Assembly: GCF_014196335.1 (NCBI RefSeq)
Contig: NZ_JACIDM010000001.1
Coordinates: 248,001 to 312,000 of the forward strand
Direction of reading: 5' to 3'
Source of the DNA: Brevundimonas lenta
GTDB taxonomy: Bacteria; Pseudomonadota; Alphaproteobacteria; Caulobacterales; Caulobacteraceae
Length of the DNA stretch: 64,000 nt
The stretch's first letter is position 1. Each line of letters begins with the position of its first letter. The notes below the pieces were generated by a model. The model did no database searches. It was given only the letters and a program-made list of their open reading frames with translations, and was not told where the DNA came from. This document shows positions 56,386-64,000 of the stretch, piece after piece. Both the position numbers and the translations under genes were made by a program.

Positions 56386-57518
56386 CCCTTCGGAACCAGC
56401 TTCCACATTCTGAGCGGGTGGCGGACGGAGCCGGCTTCTTCGCCCGCGATGGCGCCGCGGCCCATATAGAGGTCGGCGCGGACGGGGCCGCGGATGGCGG
56501 AGCCGGTGTCCAGGGCCATGACGAGGCCTTCGTAGCTGCTGCGCGCGCCGGCGAGGTTGCCGGCGTCGGCGGAAATCCAGACCAGGTCGCCGTAGGTCCA
56601 GTAGGACGGGTCGACGGCGATGGAGCGGCGGGCCGGGAGGGCGATGCCGGCGGCGCCCGGCGGATCGCCGCCGTCGTCGGGGTCGGTGCGGAAGAAGATG
56701 TAGCGCGGGTTCTGCGCCATCACGGCCCGGGCCTCAGGCCCGCGATGGGCCGCCAGCCAGGCGCGGATGGCCTCGCCCGATGTCCCGTTGCGCGGCAGCA
56801 GGCCCTGTTCGGCCATGGGGCGGGCGATGCCGGTGAAGGGCCGGCCGTTGTCGGCGGCGTAGGCGGCGCGCAGGCGCGAGCCGTCCTCGAAGGTCAGATA
56901 GCCCGAGCCCTGGATCTGCATAAAGAACAGGTCCTCGGCCCGCATCCAGGCGAGGACGGGGGTCGGCGGATCGGCCTCGATAGCGGAACGGGCGGGCAGG
57001 GTCTGGCCGCGCGACCAGCCGGCGGGCGCGGCGAGGACCGGGGCGTCGAACTCGCCGTCCCGGGACCGGCGGGCCTGGTACTCGGGCGCGAAATAGGAGG
57101 TCAGGAGGCCGGGGCCGCCGTCATTGGTGCGGGCCGGAACGACCGCGAAGCCGGTTTCGAAGAAGGCGCGGGCCTCGGACGGCGTCACCTCGCCCATGGC
57201 GCGTGCGCGGGCGCACAGGTCGCGACCGGCCGGGGTGCGGGCGGCGCGGCAGCCAGCGGTCCAGGCGCGGAAGGCGGCCAGGTGATCCTCGCGCTCCCAG
57301 CCGGGCAGGGTCGCGGGGCTGACGGCCATGGGTTCAGGAGACGGTGAAGGCGCCGGCTCGGCCGGGACGGGAGCCGGGGTCGCGGGCGCCGGGATGGGCG
57401 CAGGCGTCTCCACCGGCGGCTCGGCCTTGCGGCCGGTCGCACAGGCGGCGAGCGTCAGGAGAAGCAGGAGCGCGCAGGCCCGGCCCGCGCTGCCACGGGC
57501 GGACCGGTCGCGGATCAT
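56382..57518 (-). CDS. mltA: Membrane-bound lytic murein transglycosylase A
   Basis: A 378-residue lipoprotein (LAAC signal, Cys at about 25) that cleaves peptidoglycan to 1,6-anhydro muropeptides. The MltA domain contains ALDTGSAIRGPVRADLYMGRG, which carries the catalytic Asp and the 3D-type barrel. FTGIARPMAEQGLLPR and MQIQGSGYLTFEDG fit the family. It is a little longer N-terminally because of a Pro-rich linker. It overlaps timA by ATGA. Confidence 0.95.
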   Translation of the reverse strand: MIRDRSARGSAGRACALLLLLTLAACATGRKAEPPVETPAPIPAPATPAPVPAEPAPSPSPEPMAVSPATLPGWEREDHLAAFRAWTAGCRAARTPAGRDLCARARAMGEVTPSEARAFFETGFAVVPARTNDGGPGLLTSYFAPEYQARRSRDGEFDAPVLAAPAGWSRGQTLPARSAIEADPPTPVLAWMRAEDLFFMQIQGSGYLTFEDGSRLRAAYAADNGRPFTGIARPMAEQGLLPRNGTSGEAIRAWLAAHRGPEARAVMAQNPRYIFFRTDPDDGGDPPGAAGIALPARRSIAVDPSYWTYGDLVWISADAGNLAGARSSYEGLVMALDTGSAIRGPVRADLYMGRGAIAGEEAGSVRHPLRMWKLVPKG

Positions 57519-58153
57519 GCGTTGGCGGGTTCGGTGCGGGCCAGGACCCAGTTCGGGTCGCTGGCGCCCAGGATGCGTTCGAAGGTCCAGATCTCGGCGA
57601 CACGACGCTCCTCGACCTGCTCCTCGGCGGCCGCGTCGGCCGACTTCACGCGATTGCGCAGTTCGGCCAGGAAGCGGACCTTGGCGACGGCGCGATTTTC
57701 CTCGGCCGTGGCCAGCTCCAGATCGGCGCGGGCGGGGTGGACGAATTCGGCGACCTCGGTCTCGCCGCGGGCCTCGCGGGCGGCGATGCCGGCCTCGAAC
57801 GAGTTCATGACGGTCGGGGTCAGCAGCGGCTTCAGCGTCGTGCGGTCGCCCGAGGCGTAGGCGCGAACGATGGTCTCGTGGGCCTGACGGGCGCCCTCGA
57901 GGAAGCGGACCGGGTCGAAGCCCGGGTCGCGCGCCTTCAGGCCGGCGATGGAGGCCAGTGTGACGGCGTCGAGGACATTGGTGCGGCCCGCAGCCGGATC
58001 GGCCGGGTTGGCGGTGACGCCCGCGGGCTGGGCGCGCGCATCGTCTTCAGGCTGGCGGCCGACCTTCTTGCCCAGCACGTTGTAGAGCTGGAACAGCACG
58101 AAGGCGGCGATGGCCGCGAAGATAATGATCTGAACCTGAACCGGCACGGGCAT
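57515..58153 (-). CDS. timA: Tim44-domain inner-membrane protein
   Basis: A 212-residue protein with an N-terminal membrane helix (VQIIIFAAIAAFVLFQLYNVLG), a linker, and a C-terminal Tim44-like domain (NVLDAVTLASIAGLKARDPGFDPVRFLEGARQAHETIVRAYASGDRTTLKPLLT, later VAEIWTFER). This is the bacterial relative of the mitochondrial import factor; the Caulobacter homologue is called TimA. The start ATG 58153 and the mltA overlap indicate an operon. Confidence 0.93.
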   Translation of the reverse strand: MPVPVQVQIIIFAAIAAFVLFQLYNVLGKKVGRQPEDDARAQPAGVTANPADPAAGRTNVLDAVTLASIAGLKARDPGFDPVRFLEGARQAHETIVRAYASGDRTTLKPLLTPTVMNSFEAGIAAREARGETEVAEFVHPARADLELATAEENRAVAKVRFLAELRNRVKSADAAAEEQVEERRVAEIWTFERILGASDPNWVLARTEPANA

Positions 58154-58333
58154 TCCCTGACTGACGTCCGTCTGAGACGGGCGTGGCTGACGACGCTTAC
58201 GGTCTGATATGGGGCGGCGCAAGGCGCGGCGCCCCCCTCCGGGGGCGTGCCTCGTTGCCGCATGATCCGGCGCGTGCTAGTCGCCGCGCCTTCCGGGCCT
58301 CGTCCCAGCCACATTCCAGACAGACTTTCGCCG

Positions 58334-58849
58334 ATGACCGACGCCGCTCCTCCCGCCGACGCCAACCCGTCCGGTCCCGCCGAGAACGGCGGCCAGGCTC
58401 CCGTGGGCCCGGGCTTCCGCATCGTCGCCCAGTACGTGAAGGACCTGTCCTTCGAGAACCCGAAGGCCCCTGACAGCCTGCGCATCGACGGCCGCCCGGC
58501 CATCGACCTCGGCGTCGAAATGAACGCCCAGGGCCGCAAGGACGGTCTGTTCGAAGTCGATCTGCGCCTGACCATCAAGGCCACCACCGACGCGATGACC
58601 GTGTTCAACGTCGAGCTGCTGTACGGCGGCCTGTTCGCCCTCTACGGCGTGCCGGAGCAGGACATCGAGCCGCTGCTGCTGATCGAATGCCCGCGCTACC
58701 TGTTCCCGTTCGCCCGCGAGATCGTCGCGCGCGCCACGTCGGACGGCGGCTTCTATCCGCCCTTCATGCTGGATCCGATCGATTTCGGCGCCATCTACCT
58801 GGCCCGCCAGCAGCAGGCCGCCGGCGCCGCCCAGGTCAGCCAGGCCTGA
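58334..58849 (+). CDS. secB: Protein-export chaperone SecB
   Basis: A 171-residue SecB, which holds preproteins unfolded and hands them to Sec[24 protein letters not shown] is a textbook start, with [14 protein letters not shown] and [35 protein letters not shown] as the other family markers. The N-terminal 25 residues are Ala/Pro-rich, longer than in enterobacteria. It is divergent from timA and convergent with dnaQ. Confidence 0.98.
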   Translation: MTDAAPPADANPSGPAENGGQAPVGPGFRIVAQYVKDLSFENPKAPDSLRIDGRPAIDLGVEMNAQGRKDGLFEVDLRLTIKATTDAMTVFNVELLYGGLFALYGVPEQDIEPLLLIECPRYLFPFAREIVARATSDGGFYPPFMLDPIDFGAIYLARQQQAAGAAQVSQA

Positions 58850-58890
58850 ATTCAGGGCTCAGGCCCTGATCGACCTTGAAGAGGCGTCCG

Positions 58891-59616
58891 TCAGGCGGCG
58901 GACGCCTTTTCCATGGCCGGAAGGCCATAGCTTTCCCACAGCGAACGATCCTTGAAGGTCGCCAGCAGGAAGGCCTCATGGGCCGCGCGCTCGGCGTCGG
59001 TCGAGCGGGGCTCAAGCGCATGCGGACGGGGGCCGTAGGCGCTGACGGCCGTCGGACCGATCGCGACCGTGGTCCGCGCCGCCGACAGGTCCAGCCGGCG
59101 TTCCTTGCCGCCGCGCAGCTCCAGATAAACCTCGGCCAGCAGACGGGCGTCGATCAGGGCGCCGTGGAAAGTCCGGTCGGCCAGGCTGACCTTGAAGCGC
59201 TTGCACAGGGCGTCCAGCGAGTTGGGCATGCCCGGGAAGCGGGTCTGGGCCAGCTTCAGCGTGTCGATCCAGCGATCCTCGCCCGGGAACGGATGTTTGC
59301 AGCGGCCGCACTCGAAGTCGATGAAGTTGCGGTCGAAATTGGCGTTGTGGGCGATGATCGGCGCGTCGCCGATGAAGGCCATCAGATCGCCGACGATCTC
59401 GTGGAATTTCGGCGCGTCCTTCACCTTGTCGTCGGTGATGCCGTGCACCCGGATGGCGTCCGGCGGGATCAGCCGCTCGGGGTTCACGAGGGTGTGGAAG
59501 GTGCGCCCGGTGGGCAGCAGGTCCTCGATCTCGATACAGCCGACCTCGATCAGCCGGTCGCCGGTTTTCGGGTCAAAGCCGGTGGTTTCGGTATCGAGAA
59601 CGATTTCGCGCGCCAT
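58891..59616 (-). CDS. dnaQ: DNA polymerase III epsilon subunit (proofreading exonuclease)
   Basis: A 241-residue 3'-5' exonuclease of the DEDDh type. Exo I is VLDTETTGFDP, Exo II is HNANFDRNFID, and Exo III is HGALIDARLLAEVYLEL. The C-terminal 65 residues should contact the polymerase alpha subunit. It is 6 bases from coaE on the same strand, starting a run coaE/aroE/maf/ppsR. Confidence 0.97.
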   Translation of the reverse strand: MAREIVLDTETTGFDPKTGDRLIEVGCIEIEDLLPTGRTFHTLVNPERLIPPDAIRVHGITDDKVKDAPKFHEIVGDLMAFIGDAPIIAHNANFDRNFIDFECGRCKHPFPGEDRWIDTLKLAQTRFPGMPNSLDALCKRFKVSLADRTFHGALIDARLLAEVYLELRGGKERRLDLSAARTTVAIGPTAVSAYGPRPHALEPRSTDAERAAHEAFLLATFKDRSLWESYGLPAMEKASAA

Positions 59617-59622
59617 GTCCCC

Positions 59623-60264
59623 TTAATGGGATGGTTTGCCGGTTTCCGGAAGGCGCGGACCGGGCGCGGTCCACCCCGGGGCGAGAACCATCCCCACGAT
59701 TTCGTCGACCTGGGCGCGGGCGGCGTTCAGGCCGTGACCGGTATCGATCACGAAATGGGCGCGACGGCGCTTCTCCGCGTCCGGCAGCTGCTGGCTGAGA
59801 ATGGCTTCAAAGCGCTCGCGGGTCATGCCGGCGCGGGCGAGGACGCGGGCGGCCTGGATTTCGGGATCGGCGGTGACGACGATAACGGCGTCCACCGCGG
59901 CGTCGCCGCCGGTTTCGAACAGCAGGGGGATGTCGAGCACGGCCAGTTTCACGCCGCCCGCGGCCGCCGCCTCCAGATCATCCAGCCGGCCTCGCACCAC
60001 CAGCGGATGGACGATGGCCTCCAGGCGGCGGAAGGCCTGATCGTCGCGGCCCAGCGCCGCCGCCAGACGGGTCCGGTCGACCGCGCCGTCTACGACCACA
60101 CCGGGGAAGGCGGCTTCAACGGGTTCGACCGCCGCGCCGCCGCGGGCATAGAGTTGGTGCACGGCGTCGTCGGCGTTCCAGACCATGGCGCCCCGGTCCG
60201 CGAACATGGCGGTGGTGGTCGACTTGCCCATGCCGATAGAGCCGGTCAGTCCGAGAACGATCAT
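59623..60264 (-). CDS. coaE: Dephospho-CoA kinase
   Basis: A 213-residue P-loop kinase for the last step of CoA synthesis. The loop is [16 protein letters not shown], followed by [10 protein letters not shown], then [10 protein letters not shown] and [23 protein letters not shown]. The C-terminal extension is slightly Pro-rich. It overlaps aroE by ATGA. Confidence 0.97.
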   Translation of the reverse strand: MIVLGLTGSIGMGKSTTTAMFADRGAMVWNADDAVHQLYARGGAAVEPVEAAFPGVVVDGAVDRTRLAAALGRDDQAFRRLEAIVHPLVVRGRLDDLEAAAAGGVKLAVLDIPLLFETGGDAAVDAVIVVTADPEIQAARVLARAGMTRERFEAILSQQLPDAEKRRRAHFVIDTGHGLNAARAQVDEIVGMVLAPGWTAPGPRLPETGKPSH

Positions 60265-61058
60265 GCCACGGCCTCCATAGCCGCCAGGGCGACCGCCCGG
60301 ATGTCGATCGCGGGCGGTTCAATGCCGAAGAAGGCGCGGAACGACGGGCGGGCCTGCCCGATCAGCATGGCCAGACCATCGACGATGACCAGGCCGCGCG
60401 CCCGGCCGGCGAGGAGAAAGTCCGTCATCAGGGGACGATAGGTCATGTCCATCAGAACGGCGTCGGACCGCAGAAGGGACAAATCGATCTCGGGCCGGAC
60501 GCTGAGGGCGTTGACCACCAGGGCGGCCTCGGGAAGCGCATCGGCGTCGGCGGCGCGGACGCCGAGGTCTTCGGCGAGACCATGGGCGCGGGCCAGAGTG
60601 CGGTTCAGCACCCCGACGTCGGCGCCGGCCGCCTTCAGGGCATGCGCCGCCGCACGGGCCGCGCCGCCGGCGCCCAGCACGACCACCGGCCGGCTCCGGA
60701 GGTCCAGTCCCGGCGCCTGTTCGGCGAGGGCGGACAACAGGCCTTCGCCGTCGGTGCTGTAGGCGAGCACCGAGCCTTCCTCGAACACCAGAAGATTGGC
60801 CGAACCGCAGGCGCGCGCGGTCGATCCGGCCTGGTCGGCGAGCGACAGGGCCTGCTCCTTGAACGGGGCGGTGACGTTGAGGCCGCGCAGGGCGCCGCGC
60901 CGGCCCTGGGCCACCAGCGCCTGGAAGCCGATGGCTCCGTCCGGCGCGAGGGCGTCGTACCGCGCATCCAGTCCCGCCGCCGCGATCCAGGCCCCGTGGA
61001 TGACCGGACTGAGGGAATGGGCGATCGGCTGACCGGTGACACCGGCGCGGATGGTCAT
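60261..61058 (-). CDS. aroE: Shikimate dehydrogenase
   Basis: A 265-residue NADP-dependent enzyme of the chorismate pathway. [19 protein letters not shown] is the shikimate-binding start, [13 protein letters not shown] holds the catalytic Lys, and [17 protein letters not shown] binds NADP. The start ATG 61058 overlaps the maf stop as ATGA; the longer frame to 61103 is unconserved. Confidence 0.97.
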   Translation of the reverse strand: MTIRAGVTGQPIAHSLSPVIHGAWIAAAGLDARYDALAPDGAIGFQALVAQGRRGALRGLNVTAPFKEQALSLADQAGSTARACGSANLLVFEEGSVLAYSTDGEGLLSALAEQAPGLDLRSRPVVVLGAGGAARAAAHALKAAGADVGVLNRTLARAHGLAEDLGVRAADADALPEAALVVNALSVRPEIDLSLLRSDAVLMDMTYRPLMTDFLLAGRARGLVIVDGLAMLIGQARPSFRAFFGIEPPAIDIRAVALAAMEAVA

Positions 61059-61690
61059 GAGCGAAGCACTCCGGCGCGCCGGAGCTCCTCCAGAACCCGC
61101 CACAACGGCAGGCCCAGGACGGTGAAATAGTCGCCGTCGACCGCCTCGAACAGTTGCGAGCCCATGCCCTCGAGCCGGTAGGAGCCGACACAGGACAGCA
61201 GACCTTCGCCCTCAGCGGCCAGGTAGGCGTCGAGGAAATCGTCGGAGAAGGCGCGCACCTTCATCGCCGCCGTGTCCACGCCCGACCAGACGATCTGTCC
61301 GTTGTGGGCGAGGGCGGCGCCGGAATGCAGATGGTGGGTGCGGCCACGCATGGCGCGCAGGCGATCGCGGGCCTCGTCCAGCGAGCCGGCCTTGGAGACG
61401 AGACCGCCATCGAAAGCGAGGGTCTGGTCGGCGCCGAGAACCCAGGCGTCGGCGTCATGGCGGGAGACGGCCAGCGCCTTGATCCGGGCCAGTTCGACCG
61501 CGAGGCCGGCGGCGTCGGCCGGATCGTGGGTCGCCTTGACCGCATCTTCGTCGACATCGGCGACCTGGACGGCGAAGGGCACGCCGGCGCCCTCCAGCAT
61601 GGCGCGGCGGGCGGCGCTCTTTGAAGCGAGGATAAGGCGTTCCCCGCGCTCAAGTAGCCCGAAGGGCGATAGCGCATCAGAAATCACCAT
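61055..61690 (-). CDS. maf: Maf-like nucleotide pyrophosphatase
   Basis: A 211-residue Maf/Ham1-type enzyme hydrolysing non-canonical or modified nucleoside triphosphates. LILASKSAARRAML is the signature start, with VLGADQTLAFDG, GRTHHLHSGAAL and GSYRLEGMGSQLFEAVDGDYFTVLGLPL at the end. It overlaps ppsR by 7 bases and aroE by 4, inside the origin-proximal operon. Confidence 0.96.
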   Translation of the reverse strand: MVISDALSPFGLLERGERLILASKSAARRAMLEGAGVPFAVQVADVDEDAVKATHDPADAAGLAVELARIKALAVSRHDADAWVLGADQTLAFDGGLVSKAGSLDEARDRLRAMRGRTHHLHSGAALAHNGQIVWSGVDTAAMKVRAFSDDFLDAYLAAEGEGLLSCVGSYRLEGMGSQLFEAVDGDYFTVLGLPLWRVLEELRRAGVLRS

Positions 61691-62553
61691 GCGGCCCCCA
61701 CGCGATGGGTGCGGCGCTCGTTGAGCACATTGATGATGGCGGCGGCGGTTTCCTCGACCGAGCGGCGGGTCACGTCGATGACCGGCCAGCCCCGGCGTTC
61801 GAAGGCCCGGCGCGCCTTGACCGTCTCGTCACGGACGGCGTCGTGGTCGATGTAGGAGGAGGCGCGGCTGGCGTTCAGCCCGTCCAGACGGTTGCGGCGG
61901 ATCTGGACCAGACGGTCCGGCGAGACGGTCAGGCCGATAACCAGAGGGTTCTTGAGGCCGACTAGGCGTTCGCCGTCCTCCTGACCAGGGACGAGAGGCA
62001 CATTGGCGGCGCGGATGCCCCGGTGGGCCAGGTAGATGCAGGTCGGGGTCTTGGACGTGCGGCTGACCCCGCACAGGACGACGTCGGCGCTTTCCAGCTG
62101 TTCGGTCGAGCCCTGACCGTCGTCGTGGGCCATGGCGAAGTCCAGCGCGGCGATGCGATTGAAATAGTCGGTGTCGAGCGCGTGCTGGGCGCCCACGCGG
62201 GTCGACAGGGCCGCGCCGAGATAGCGCGACAGGGCCCCGACCAGCGGATCCAGTGCCGCGATCTGGGGCATGTCCAGCTTACGGCACCCTTCCTCCAGCT
62301 GTTCGCGCAGCTCACGGTCGACGAGGGTGTGCAGAACCACGCCGGGGGCCGAGGCGATCTCCTCCAGCACCCGCTCCATCTGCCGCTCCGAACGGACCAG
62401 GGCGTAGATGTGCTCGATGGGGATGACGCCGTCGAAGCGCGCCACCACGGCCTTGGCCATGGCGTTCAGGGTCTCGCCGGTGGAGTCCGAAACGAGATGG
62501 ACGTGGAAATAGGTGGCCAGACGCGACGGCCCGGCCGGACGGGCGGGACTCAT
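61684..62553 (-). CDS. ppsR: Kinase-pyrophosphorylase regulating PEP synthase or PPDK (DUF299)
   Basis: A 289-residue DUF299 protein that phosphorylates and dephosphorylates a Thr on phosphoenolpyruvate synthase or pyruvate phosphate dikinase. The P-loop is GVSRTSKTPT. The opening FHVHLVSDSTGETLNAMAKAVVARF is typical, as is NPLVIGLTVSPDRLVQIR. Which target is used cannot be decided here because neither gene is in the window. Its start borders the putative replication origin. Confidence 0.93.
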   Translation of the reverse strand: MSPARPAGPSRLATYFHVHLVSDSTGETLNAMAKAVVARFDGVIPIEHIYALVRSERQMERVLEEIASAPGVVLHTLVDRELREQLEEGCRKLDMPQIAALDPLVGALSRYLGAALSTRVGAQHALDTDYFNRIAALDFAMAHDDGQGSTEQLESADVVLCGVSRTSKTPTCIYLAHRGIRAANVPLVPGQEDGERLVGLKNPLVIGLTVSPDRLVQIRRNRLDGLNASRASSYIDHDAVRDETVKARRAFERRGWPVIDVTRRSVEETAAAIINVLNERRTHRVGAAW

Positions 62554-62828
62554 GTGGAGAAGCTCATCGGCGGCCGGGGAAACGGAGGTCCATGGGGCAG
62601 ACTCCTGTGGACGGGGCAGTGCGCCGTTCTGCGGACGGCCGGGCGCCGATCTCTATAGCGGGCCATGGTCGAGCTCGCGAGCGGGATGAAGGTGGATGGC
62701 GAAGGCCGCCGTCCGAAGGTTCGTCCACGGACCGTCCCGGCGATCGACGCGCTCTGTGGAAGACCCGTCGAGGGAGCGGTCGGCGCCCAGGCCGGGCGAG
62801 GGCTCCAAACCCCCGGAAAAGCCCGATG

Positions 62829-62843
62829 TTAAGGCCTTGTTAA
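62829..62843. promoter_or_regulatory. CtrA-type site in the putative origin
   Basis: TTAAGGCCTTGTTAA matches TTAA-N7-TTAA exactly. In Caulobacter, CtrA bound at such sites in the origin blocks replication in swarmer cells. It abuts a DnaA-box-like sequence, the arrangement expected if CtrA and DnaA compete. Confidence 0.78.
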
Positions 62844-62846
62844 GGA

Positions 62847-62855
62847 TTATCCCCG
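62847..62855 (+). promoter_or_regulatory. DnaA-box-like sequence
   Basis: TTATCCCCG agrees with TTATCCACA at 7 of 9 positions and begins 3 bases after the CtrA-type site. Caulobacter origins use several weak boxes rather than strong ones, so an imperfect match is not disqualifying. Confidence 0.5.
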
Positions 62856-63065
62856 GTATCGACAGGGGGGCCCGGACCTGTCGAAGGGCCTGTGGCTATC
62901 TGCGGACAACCGCTCCGGAACCGGTCGATTTCGCCGACTTGTCCCCGCCATCCCCCGCCCAAGCCACTTCCTACCAAATATCTTCGATTCAAATGATGAG
63001 AAGGAAGGGGTGCGACACAGGCCTGGGCTTGAGCGTGGAGCACGCCCCCGGTAAGTCCGGTGGTG

Positions 63066-64000
63066 ATGACCTCCCGGACCGATACGCCCCTGTTCCTCAA
63101 GGCCCTCGCCGGCGAGACGACGGAGCGACCGCCGGTGTGGTTCATGCGCCAGGCGGGGCGCTATCTGCCGGAGTACCGGGCTCTCCGGGCGACGACTCCC
63201 GACTTCATCTCGTTTTGCCTCAACCCTGAGAAGGCCGCCGAAGCGACGCTGCAGCCGATGCGGCGGTTCGGCTTCGACGCGGCGATCGTGTTCGCAGACA
63301 TCCTGCTGATCCCTCAGGCCCTCGGCCAGGAGGTGTGGTTCGAGGCGGGCGAGGGACCGCGGCTGGGCGCGCTGCCGTCTGTGGAAAGCATGCGGGAGAA
63401 GGCCGCCGGGGCCGGCGAGGCGCTGAAGCAGGTTGGACAGACGCTGTCGATCGTCCGGGAGAACCTGGAGCCGGAGCGGGCCCTGATCGGCTTCGCGGGC
63501 GCGCCGTGGACGGTGGCGACCTATATGCTGGACGGCGAGGCGCGGACCATCGGCAAGGGCGAGCGGGCCCAGGCGCGAACCTACGCCTACGCCGAGCCGG
63601 AGAAGGTCCAGGCCGTGCTGGACGTGCTGGTCGAGGCGACCGCGCATTATCTGAAGATGCAGGCCGACGCCGGGGCGCAGACGCTGAAGATCTTCGAGAG
63701 CTGGGCCGAGGGCCTGCCGGACGATCTGTTCGAAAGCCTGGTGCTGAAGCCGCATCAGAAGCTGGTGAAACGGGTCCGCGAGCTGGGCGTGACCGTGCCG
63801 CTGATCGGCTTCCCGAGGGGGTCCGCGGCGCTGGCGGAGCGCTATGCGGCCGAATGCGACGTGCAGGCCGTGGCGCTGGACACCGCCTGTCCGCTGGAGG
63901 TCGGCAAGCGGGTGCAGGCGATCAAACCCATCCAGGGGGCGCTGGACCCCCTGCTGCTGCGCGCCGGCGGGCCGATGCTGGATCGCCGCGTCGATCAGCT
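63066..64000 (+). CDS. hemE: Uroporphyrinogen decarboxylase, 3' end beyond the window
   Basis: At least 311 residues of UroD, which decarboxylates uroporphyrinogen III to coproporphyrinogen III in haem synthesis. The signature WFMRQAGRYLPEYRALR is near the N-terminus. FADILLIPQALGQEV, IGFAGAPWTVATYML and KIFESWAEGLP follow. ATG 63066 is chosen; a GTG one codon earlier is possible and the ribosome site is weak. The gene is cut by the right edge. Its position beside the gap is the usual marker of the alphaproteobacterial origin. Confidence 0.97.
   Translation, partial: MTSRTDTPLFLKALAGETTERPPVWFMRQAGRYLPEYRALRATTPDFISFCLNPEKAAEATLQPMRRFGFDAAIVFADILLIPQALGQEVWFEAGEGPRLGALPSVESMREKAAGAGEALKQVGQTLSIVRENLEPERALIGFAGAPWTVATYMLDGEARTIGKGERAQARTYAYAEPEKVQAVLDVLVEATAHYLKMQADAGAQTLKIFESWAEGLPDDLFESLVLKPHQKLVKRVRELGVTVPLIGFPRGSAALAERYAAECDVQAVALDTACPLEVGKRVQAIKPIQGALDPLLLRAGGPMLDRRVDQ

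Larger units (their letters stand above)
62554..63065. other. Putative chromosomal replication origin (Cori-like) between ppsR and hemE
   Basis: A 512-base gene-free interval beside hemE, where the origin lies in Caulobacter and Rickettsia. Seen: a perfect TTAA-N7-TTAA site (62829-62843), a DnaA-box-like TTATCCCCG immediately after it (62847-62855), and further DnaA-like words on the minus strand (TGTGGACGG 62606, TGTGGAAGA 62755, TGTGGCTAT 62891). An AT-rich patch lies at 62971-63004 (CCAAATATC, then ATTCAAATGATGAG), and GANTC methylation sites lie at 62600 and 62986. The flanking genes are transcribed away from it on both sides. Origin function is inferred from position and motifs; dnaA is not in the window. 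Confidence 0.78.

Overview
The window is GC-rich alphaproteobacterial chromosome, most likely from the order Caulobacterales (Brevundimonas or a close relative). This is inferred from gene order and families: ubiE-ubiB, dnaK-dnaJ, ybeY/phoH/miaB/fur/rimI/tsaB, a large NAD-glutamate dehydrogenase, and timA/secB/dnaQ/coaE/aroE/maf/ppsR next to hemE. A CtrA-like site (TTAA-N7-TTAA) and CcrM-type GANTC sites support it. The species cannot be read from the sequence. About two thirds of the genes are on the minus strand, which is co-directional with a fork moving left from the putative origin near 62.8 kb.

Positions 1-10,570 are an accessory region with looser composition than the rest. It ends exactly at the 3' end of a tRNA-Arg(CCG). 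It opens with a tightly coupled five-gene signalling cassette: a membrane Ser/Thr kinase, a membrane FHA-like protein, a predicted periplasmic trypsin-like protease joined through a membrane segment to a cytoplasmic FHA domain, a soluble FHA protein and a PP2C phosphatase. Next come a thermonuclease-like gene and a small opposite-strand operon (30-residue TatA-like membrane peptide, Excalibur-domain protein, Rap1a-like protein). The region closes with element-type genes: an HGG-motif protein, a RepA/RecA-like ATPase, an AlpA-type regulator and an unrecognised protein. No integrase is present in the window.

Positions 10.8-37 kb are ordinary chromosome. They hold a HEGYPGHH lipoprotein, a short-chain dehydrogenase with carbinolamine dehydratase, a Crp/Fnr regulator, ubiE-ubiB, arfB and its partner, a pair of amidohydrolases (one lacking the usual metal-binding HxH), etfBA, a cobalamin adenosyltransferase with a HIG1-like protein, an OmpA-like protein, ahcY, bioB, dnaK-dnaJ with a good sigma-32-type promoter, dapB, dut and coaBC.

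Positions 37-53 kb hold a translation and RNA-modification cluster on the minus strand. It runs tsaB-rimI-fur, then miaB-phoH-ybeY-lnt. Between fur and miaB sits a compact probable nitric-oxide-response cassette: an Rrf2/NsrR-type regulator, a truncated haemoglobin and an alternative oxidase, with four regularly spaced CATG-centred words in the divergent promoter. Two XRE regulators, nfuA, a universal stress protein and the NAD-glutamate dehydrogenase follow.

Positions 53.6-64 kb carry a PerM-type transporter, a HerA-like ATPase, mltA, timA, secB, dnaQ, coaE, aroE, maf and ppsR. A gene-free stretch of 512 bases separates ppsR from hemE, which runs off the right edge. That stretch carries a perfect CtrA-type site beside a DnaA-box-like sequence, more DnaA-like words and an AT-rich patch with a GANTC site. 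By position and content it is the best candidate for the chromosomal replication origin.
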